Shown here: positions 59,498-64,000 of the stretch, one piece after another
Layout: every line of letters starts with the position of its first letter
Position numbering within the stretch: the stretch's first letter is position 1
Source of the DNA: JBJHBP01 sp050485645
Lineage (GTDB): Bacteria; Pseudomonadota; Gammaproteobacteria; Steroidobacterales; Rariloculaceae
DNA length: 64,000 nucleotides
Assembly (NCBI GenBank): GCA_050485645.1
Contig: JBJHBT010000003.1
Location: 1-64,000 of the forward strand
Reading direction: 5' to 3'
Made by a program: the position numbers and the translations under genes
The notes under the pieces: generated by a model
Told to the model about the DNA's origin: nothing
Seen by the model: only the letters and a program-made list of their open reading frames with translations
The model's database searches: none

Positions 59498-59810
59498 TCA
59501 GTACGAACACCAGCGACAGCTCGATCATTGCCGCCAGCAGCGCCAGCACGGGTACGATGCGCGCTGCCGACACCAGCACTTCCGTCACCGTCACGGTGAT
59601 GTAGATCACCAGCACGATGGACAGCCATTGCAGGGCGTATCGCCGCAGCGCAACGAGCCCTGGCCAGGTGAGCAGCAGCGGCACCACGGCGGCCACCGCG
59701 GTCACCGCATGCCACGGCGAAGGCAGCCGCGACATCAGCAGTAGCGCTGCGATCAGCACCACGAGGGCGCCGTGCACGGCCAGTGCCAGCCAGTGTGGAG
59801 GCGAGCGCAT
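59445..59810 (-). CDS. DUF2069-family membrane protein
   Basis: A 121-residue protein with four predicted helices (WLALAVHGALVVLIAALLL, AVTAVAAVVPLLLTWPGLVAL, WLSIVLVIYITVTVTEVLV, LALLAAMIELSLVFVLIR). Size and helix pattern fit DUF2069, usually found beside wrbA. Its ATG shares the A of the wrbA TGA (TGATG). Function is unknown. Confidence 0.82.
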   Translation of the reverse strand: MRSPPHWLALAVHGALVVLIAALLLMSRLPSPWHAVTAVAAVVPLLLTWPGLVALRRYALQWLSIVLVIYITVTVTEVLVSAARIVPVLALLAAMIELSLVFVLIRQSGRRPSAGPPAASE

Positions 59811-60403
59811 CAGGCTCGCAACCGGTGGGCCAGCTGCGCGACCCGCTCACCCAGTGTGCGCGCCAGCGAGGATTCGTGTCGGGACAGTTCCGGATTCCAC
59901 GGCGCCGCCACCGAAGATGCACCATAGGGCGAGCCGCCGGTGCGCGTTTCATACAGCGCGCCGGCGGTATACGGGATGCCCGCCCAGATCATGCCGTGAT
60001 GCAGCAGCGGCAGTGCCATCGACAGCAGGGTAGTTTCCTGGCCGCCGTGGGTCGACGAACTGGACGTAAACAGAACGGCCGGCTTGTCGACCATCGTGCC
60101 GGCCAGCCACAGCTCACTGGTGCCGTCGAGGAAGTACTTGAGCGGTGCCGCCATGTTGCCGAAGCGGGTGGGGCTGCCCAGTGCCAGACCGTCGCAGCGG
60201 CGCAGATCATCCAGCGTGGCGTAGGGTGGGCCGTCCGAGGGGATCGGTGGCAGTGCTTCCGCGGGATCATTCACCACCGGCGGCACGGTGCGCAGTACGG
60301 CGACGGCGTTGGCGGACTCGATGCCGGTGGCCACTTCCCTGGCCAGCAGCGCGGTACGACCGCCGCGTGAATAGAACAGTACGAGAATTTCAGGGCGGCT
60401 CAC
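59810..60403 (-). CDS. wrbA: NAD(P)H:quinone oxidoreductase, WrbA type
   Basis: A 197-residue flavodoxin-fold enzyme reducing quinones by two electrons. ILVLFYSRGGRTALLAREVATGI binds FMN phosphate, DGLALGSPTRFGNMAAPLKYFLDGTSELW and AVLFTSSSSTHGGQETTLLSM are the WrbA core. The ATG-equivalent is a GTG at 60403 overlapping the TGA of the arsC-like gene, so the 42-nt upstream extension is not used. With the arsC-like gene and DUF2069 it forms a coupled trio common in gammaproteobacteria. Confidence 0.92.
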   Translation of the reverse strand: MSRPEILVLFYSRGGRTALLAREVATGIESANAVAVLRTVPPVVNDPAEALPPIPSDGPPYATLDDLRRCDGLALGSPTRFGNMAAPLKYFLDGTSELWLAGTMVDKPAVLFTSSSSTHGGQETTLLSMALPLLHHGMIWAGIPYTAGALYETRTGGSPYGASSVAAPWNPELSRHESSLARTLGERVAQLAHRLRA

Positions 60404-60747
60404 GGCAGCAGTTCCAGCACATTTTCCGGTGGCCGGCCGATGCACGCGCGATTGCCGGCTTCCACAATGGGGCGTTCGATCAGTTTGGGGATACTGACCA
60501 TCAGCTCGATCAGGACATCGTCCGTGGCCTGCGGCGACACGCCGGCTTCGCGAAACTCGGGTTCGCCGGTGCGGATCAGGTCCCGCGCGGCGATGCCGAG
60601 CTTGCCGATCAGGGCCTGCAGCGTGTGCCGGTCGGGCGGATCGTTCAGGTATTCGATGATCTGCGGCTCGACACCGTGTGCGCGCAGCAGCGCCAGCGTG
60701 GCCCTGGACTTTGAGCAGCGCGGGTTGTGGTAGATTCTGATCGTCAT
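60400..60747 (-). CDS. arsC: ArsC-family (YfgD-like) glutaredoxin-fold reductase
   Basis: A 115-residue protein. MTIRIYHNPRCSKSRATLALL carries the catalytic Cys, with Arg residues of the arsenate pocket later (FREAGVSPQ, LIERPIV). Length is like YfgD and plasmid ArsC. No other ars gene is near, so a role in arsenate reduction is uncertain; YfgD homologues often sit beside wrbA. The ATG at 60747 starts the fold. Confidence 0.87.
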   Translation of the reverse strand: MTIRIYHNPRCSKSRATLALLRAHGVEPQIIEYLNDPPDRHTLQALIGKLGIAARDLIRTGEPEFREAGVSPQATDDVLIELMVSIPKLIERPIVEAGNRACIGRPPENVLELLP

Positions 60748-60912
60748 GCGGGCACCTTGATCGCGGCTTCCTGCCGACCCGCCGGCATGCGGCAGGTCGG
60801 CCCGGGTGGTCTGTAGTGGTAGAGCAACAGTTTCAGGCTGCTTGACGCTTTTGGCAAACACCGTTAGGTTTGGTCAGGATCCTTGATTCCAGAACAACAA
60901 AATCCAGTACCC

Positions 60913-61227
60913 ATGTTTCAGCGAAGTGCCTTCTCACTTCTGCTCGTTACGATGATGCTCGCTTTCACTGCGGGTTGCGCGACATCGCCGCCCGTACAGG
61001 AAATGAGCGATGCCCGACAGGCCATCGCCGCAGCCGAAGAAGCCGATGCCGCGCAGCATGCTCCGGAACAGCTGCGCGAAGCACGTCGATTCCTCGCCGA
61101 CGCCGAGGAACAGTTGCGGCTGGAAGCCTACAACCTGGCCAGAATCAATGCGGTTCGCGCTCGCAATCGAGCCGTACAGGCGCTGGCGACCAGCCAGGAC
61201 GTCCGGAGCAGTCCGGATCGTCCATAG
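60913..61227 (+). CDS. DUF4398-type lipoprotein
   Basis: A 104-residue predicted lipoprotein. The signal MFQRSAFSLLLVTMMLAFTAGC ends in lipobox FTAGC. The rest is a long amphipathic helix pair: ARQAIAAAEEADAAQHAPEQLREARRFLADAEEQLRLEAYNLARI, the DUF4398 pattern. A TTG at 60883 extends the frame but the ATG gives a normal signal peptide. Its role is unknown; such proteins associate with the outer membrane. Confidence 0.85.
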   Translation: MFQRSAFSLLLVTMMLAFTAGCATSPPVQEMSDARQAIAAAEEADAAQHAPEQLREARRFLADAEEQLRLEAYNLARINAVRARNRAVQALATSQDVRSSPDRP

Positions 61228-61228
61228 C

Positions 61229-61561
61229 GTGCCCGGCAACACCGACCCGACCACGGGCGTTGGCGGTGAAGCGGCCGCCGGCGCAGCCGTGACCGCGATC
61301 CGATGTGTGGTCGGCGGAAGGGTGCAGGGCGTGTTTTTTCGCGCATCCACCGTCGAGCGGGCACGTCGGCTGGGCCTTGCCGGCTGGGCCAGAAATCTGC
61401 CCGACGGCACTGTTGAGGTCGTGGCCGCCGGTCCTCACGAGGCCCTTGGCGAACTCACGCAGTGGCTGTGGCAGGGGCCGCGTTTGGCGCGTGTACGCAG
61501 CGTGGCGATCGAGGAGTGGCGCGGTGATGATGTCGGTGACGCGTTTGCCGTTGGGGATTGA
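61229..61561 (+). CDS. acyP: Acylphosphatase
   Basis: A 110-residue enzyme hydrolysing acyl phosphates. VVGGRVQGVFFRASTVERARRLGLAGWARNLPDGTVEVVAAGP contains both signatures, including the catalytic Arg and Asn. The GTG at 61229 starts 1 bp after the lipoprotein gene; a GTG at 61289 would give the usual 90-residue form and cannot be excluded. Neither has a convincing ribosome site. Confidence 0.88.
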   Translation: MPGNTDPTTGVGGEAAAGAAVTAIRCVVGGRVQGVFFRASTVERARRLGLAGWARNLPDGTVEVVAAGPHEALGELTQWLWQGPRLARVRSVAIEEWRGDDVGDAFAVGD

Positions 61562-61663
61562 CGGGCCGCGTCTGGGCTGATCGGGCCTGAGCTCACCGTG
61601 GCCGCGCCTGCGCGGATCGAGTCGGCCGATCGAGTCAGGGCCGATAGCACCTGGCCGATGGCA

Positions 61664-62275
61664 TCACAGTGGAAACCAGCGTGTGCGCAGGCGTTCCAGT
61701 ACGCGGTCCGAATACCAGCTCTGACCCAGGCTGCCGTTGTAGCGGGCCAGGCCGCGAATCATGTCGCCGTTTTCCCTGTCCAGGTAGTAGCGCAGGATAC
61801 GGGCGCCAAGCAGCACGTTGAGTTCGATGTCGAACAGGATGTTCATGTCGTCGTAGCCCAGTTCGCTGACCCAGAACGGCATCACCTGCATCAATCCCAG
61901 GGCGCCTGCGTGTGATATGGCGTAGCGATCGAAATTGCTTTCCACGTCGATCACCGCCAGTACCAGTTCCGGCGACACGTTCACACGCTGCGACTGCTGG
62001 TGGACGATACGCAGGATCCTCAGGCGTTCATCGGGATCGGGGACCTGTCGGCTGAGGCGACGTGACATGTCGGTGAGCCAGACTTCGGCGTCGAAGCGGT
62101 CGCGGAAGCTGCTGGCATCGTCCACCGCCGACAGCAGTATCTCGCGCAGTTGCGGATCGGGGCCGGAGCGCGCGTCATTGGCTCGGGTTTCACCGGCGGC
62201 CAGCGCAGCGGTGAGCAGCAGCATCAGCCCCGCGGCTGCGCCACGCCCGCATCGGTGCAGGCAGCCGGGGGTCAC
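61664..62275 (-). CDS. Lytic transglycosylase (SLT domain)
   Basis: A 203-residue exported murein hydrolase with a hydrophobic signal (AAAGLMLLLTAALAAGETRA). The SLT domain shows VLAVIDVESNFDRYAISHAGALGLMQVMP with the catalytic Glu, and a Leu/Asn-rich ending ILRYYLDRENGDMIRGLARYNGS. It starts at a GTG overlapping the proS stop (GTGA), a coupling seen in other gammaproteobacteria. Confidence 0.92.
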   Translation of the reverse strand: MTPGCLHRCGRGAAAGLMLLLTAALAAGETRANDARSGPDPQLREILLSAVDDASSFRDRFDAEVWLTDMSRRLSRQVPDPDERLRILRIVHQQSQRVNVSPELVLAVIDVESNFDRYAISHAGALGLMQVMPFWVSELGYDDMNILFDIELNVLLGARILRYYLDRENGDMIRGLARYNGSLGQSWYSDRVLERLRTRWFPL

Positions 62276-63978
62276 GCGGCCCCGCTCCCGAGCTGTTCGA
62301 GTACCGATGCGAGCGGGATCAGGCGGGGTTCCGGATCCCGGCGTGCCTTGTACTCTATGTCGCCGTTGTCGAAGCCTGCCTCGGTGAGCACCAGTCGGTG
62401 CGGAATGCCAAGCAGGTCGGCGTCGGCGAACTTGAAACCGGGCCGCGCCGGGCGATCGTCCAGCAGCACTTCCAGGCCCGCCGCGGTGAGATCGGCGTAC
62501 ACCTTGTCCACCGCCTCACGAACGCGCAGCGACTTGTCGTAGTTGATCGGTATCAGAATCACGTCGAATGGTGCGATGGCAGCTGGCCAGATGATGCCCC
62601 GATCATCATGATTCTGTTCAATCGCCGCGGCTACGACACGCGTCACACCGATGCCGTAACAGCCCATCTGCATGGCCCGTTTGCGGCCGTCCGCATCCAG
62701 CACAGTGGCCTGCATGGCTTCGCTGTACCGGGTGCCGAGCCGGAAGATCTGCCCCACCTCGATGCCACGTGCCACCTTCAGTTCGCCGCCACCGCCGGGG
62801 CTGGGATCACCGGCCACGGCCATGCGCAGATCCGCGACAGCCGGCAGTGGCAGGTCCCGGTCCCAGTTCGCCCCGGTGTAGTGGTAGTCCACACGGTTCG
62901 CGCCGGTCACGAAATCTGTCAGCAGCGCGGCGGCCTGGTCCACATACATCGGCAGCGACAGATCCCTGGGGCCGACGAAGCCGGGCTCGCAGCCAGTTGC
63001 GGCCAGCACTTCGGCGGCGCGCAGCATGGTCAGCGGCTGCGCGACACCGTGCAGCCGCTGCGCCTTGACGGCGTTGAGTTCATGGTCGCCGCGCAGCAGC
63101 AGCGCAACTGCCGGCGATTCGGTGCCGCGCACCAGCAGCATCTTCAGGCATTGTCGGGCCGGCACCTTCAGAAACCCGGACAGGGCGGCGATCGAACCCA
63201 CCTGTGGCGTGTGGGTCAGAATCAGGTCCTGTGTCGGGGCGGTGCGCTGACCGGCCGGCGCGGGCAGGTCGACGACCTCGACGTTGCCCGCGAACCCGTC
63301 CTCGTCGCAGTAGGCGATCGCGTCCTCGCCTGAAGCCGCCAGTACCTGGAACTCTTCCGAGCCGCTGCCGCCGATGGCGCCGGTGTCGGCCTGTACGATG
63401 CGGAACTGCAGCTGCAGCCGGGTGAATATGCGCTGGTAGGCCTCACGCATGTTGCGGTATTCAGCCAGCAGCGATTCCTCGTCGAGATGAAACGAGTACG
63501 CGTCCTTCATCACGAATTCGCGCGATCGCATCACACCGAAGCGCGGACGTATCTCGTCGCGAAACTTGGTCTGGATCTGGTAGTAGTTGACCGGCAGCTG
63601 CCGGTAGCTCTTCAGTTCCTGTCGGGCGAGGTCGGTGATGACCTCCTCGTGGGTGGGACCGAGACAGAAGGCGCGCTCGTGCCGGTCGGTGAATCGCAGC
63701 AGCTCTGGTCCGTAGGCCTCCCAGCGTCCTGATTCCTGCCACAGTTCGGCCGGCTGCACGCCTGGCATGAACACCTCCAGTGCGCCGGCACGATTCATTT
63801 CCTCGCGAATGATGCGCTCCACCTTGCCCAGCACCCGTACACCCAGCGGCAGCCAGGTGTAGATGCCGGAGGCAAGACGGCGTATCAGCCCGGCTCGGAG
63901 CATCAGCTGATGACTGATGACCTCGGCGTCGGAAGGCACTTCCTTGAGTGTGGTCAGCGGCAGTTGGCTCAGGCGCAT
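62272..63978 (-). CDS. proS: Prolyl-tRNA synthetase (bacterial type)
   Basis: A 568-residue class II synthetase of the bacterial form. Motif 2 appears as LGPTHEEVITDLARQELKSYRQLPVNYYQIQTKFRDEIRPRFGVMRSREFVMKDAYSFH. The YbaK-like editing insert (GFLKVPARQCLKMLLVRGTESPAVALLLRGDHELN) lies mid-protein, and motif 3 is MQMGCYGIGVTRVVAAAIEQNHD. The whole gene fits inside the window; its first codon lies 22 bp from the right edge, so its promoter is outside. Confidence 0.97.
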   Translation of the reverse strand: MRLSQLPLTTLKEVPSDAEVISHQLMLRAGLIRRLASGIYTWLPLGVRVLGKVERIIREEMNRAGALEVFMPGVQPAELWQESGRWEAYGPELLRFTDRHERAFCLGPTHEEVITDLARQELKSYRQLPVNYYQIQTKFRDEIRPRFGVMRSREFVMKDAYSFHLDEESLLAEYRNMREAYQRIFTRLQLQFRIVQADTGAIGGSGSEEFQVLAASGEDAIAYCDEDGFAGNVEVVDLPAPAGQRTAPTQDLILTHTPQVGSIAALSGFLKVPARQCLKMLLVRGTESPAVALLLRGDHELNAVKAQRLHGVAQPLTMLRAAEVLAATGCEPGFVGPRDLSLPMYVDQAAALLTDFVTGANRVDYHYTGANWDRDLPLPAVADLRMAVAGDPSPGGGGELKVARGIEVGQIFRLGTRYSEAMQATVLDADGRKRAMQMGCYGIGVTRVVAAAIEQNHDDRGIIWPAAIAPFDVILIPINYDKSLRVREAVDKVYADLTAAGLEVLLDDRPARPGFKFADADLLGIPHRLVLTEAGFDNGDIEYKARRDPEPRLIPLASVLEQLGSGAA

Positions 63979-64000
63979 GGTGGTCGGTGATCTCGCTACG

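Noticed and set aside
60400..60747. Arsenic resistance operon
   Set aside because: Only a lone ArsC-fold gene is present, in the usual wrbA context, with no arsR, arsB or acr3.
60805..60850. tRNA-like TAGTGGTAGAGCA sequence
   Set aside because: No matching acceptor stem, anticodon arm or T-loop consensus can be built around it.
61010..61228. N-terminal extension of the acylphosphatase frame
   Set aside because: It overlaps the well-supported lipoprotein gene in another frame and is unlike any acylphosphatase.

Overview
The window is a GC-rich bacterial chromosome segment that is almost fully coding. Gene families and order point to a gammaproteobacterium: an rsxABCDGE-nth operon next to metG, Mrp/ApbC beside dcd, Hda with a clamp-binding N-terminus, DUF2066/DUF2069/DUF3108 proteins, CGFS glutaredoxin, RNase T and a homodimeric AceE. 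I cannot name the genus. No tRNA, rRNA, CRISPR array or intact mobile element was found; the only hint of transfer is an IS21-like end at the extreme left.

Layout. 1-1.1 kb: possible IS end running into a truncated PepSY-like ORF. 1.3-6.8 kb: MarR regulator followed by a complete N-acetylglutaminylglutamine amide (NAGGN) osmolyte cassette (amidotransferase, GNAT/ATP-grasp synthetase, M42 peptidase). 6.9-13.3 kb: lipoprotein hydrolase, LhgO-like oxidase, nitroreductase, a mycobacterial-type trehalose-6-phosphate phosphatase, and a Cache-domain sensor kinase. 13.3-19.4 kb: aldose dehydrogenase, a Gly-tailed small protein, thiolase, YceI, and a DAACS symporter coupled to proC. 19.5-26.7 kb: GAF-PAS-PAS-GGDEF-EAL protein, nadC, a PuuD-like membrane protein, grxD, rnt and pepA. 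26.9-32.9 kb: aceE-aceF-lpd. 33.2-36.9 kb: BlaI-type repressor with its operator, and an M56 sensor carrying a TIGR03435-like tail. 37.0-40.1 kb: DUF1854 protein and an ABC transporter of the set annotated elsewhere as cyanophycin-associated, preceded by an Arg-rich small ORF and a folded leader. 40.2-47.9 kb: nth, rsxEGDCBA, metG. 48.0-52.7 kb: tandem PilT-family ATPases and a HEAT-repeat Ser/Thr kinase. 52.9-64 kb: housekeeping genes (apbC, dcd, purN, purM, pgsA-like, hda, wrbA, arsC-like, acylphosphatase, lytic transglycosylase, proS).

Functional themes. Osmoadaptation is concentrated at the left: the NAGGN cassette, OtsB and perhaps the symporter-proC pair. Many adjacent genes overlap at stop/start codons (ATGA, GTGA, TTGA, TGATG), implying translational coupling. 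The most novel-looking element is the leader of the ABC transporter at 39.8-40.2 kb. It has a promoter-like sequence, a 55-codon ORF with two Arg-Arg-Arg runs, and a 10-bp helix that pairs the transporter's ribosome-binding region with sequence 8 nt after the small ORF's stop. The second most interesting is the PilT/PilT-like/HEAT-kinase module placed between metG and apbC.
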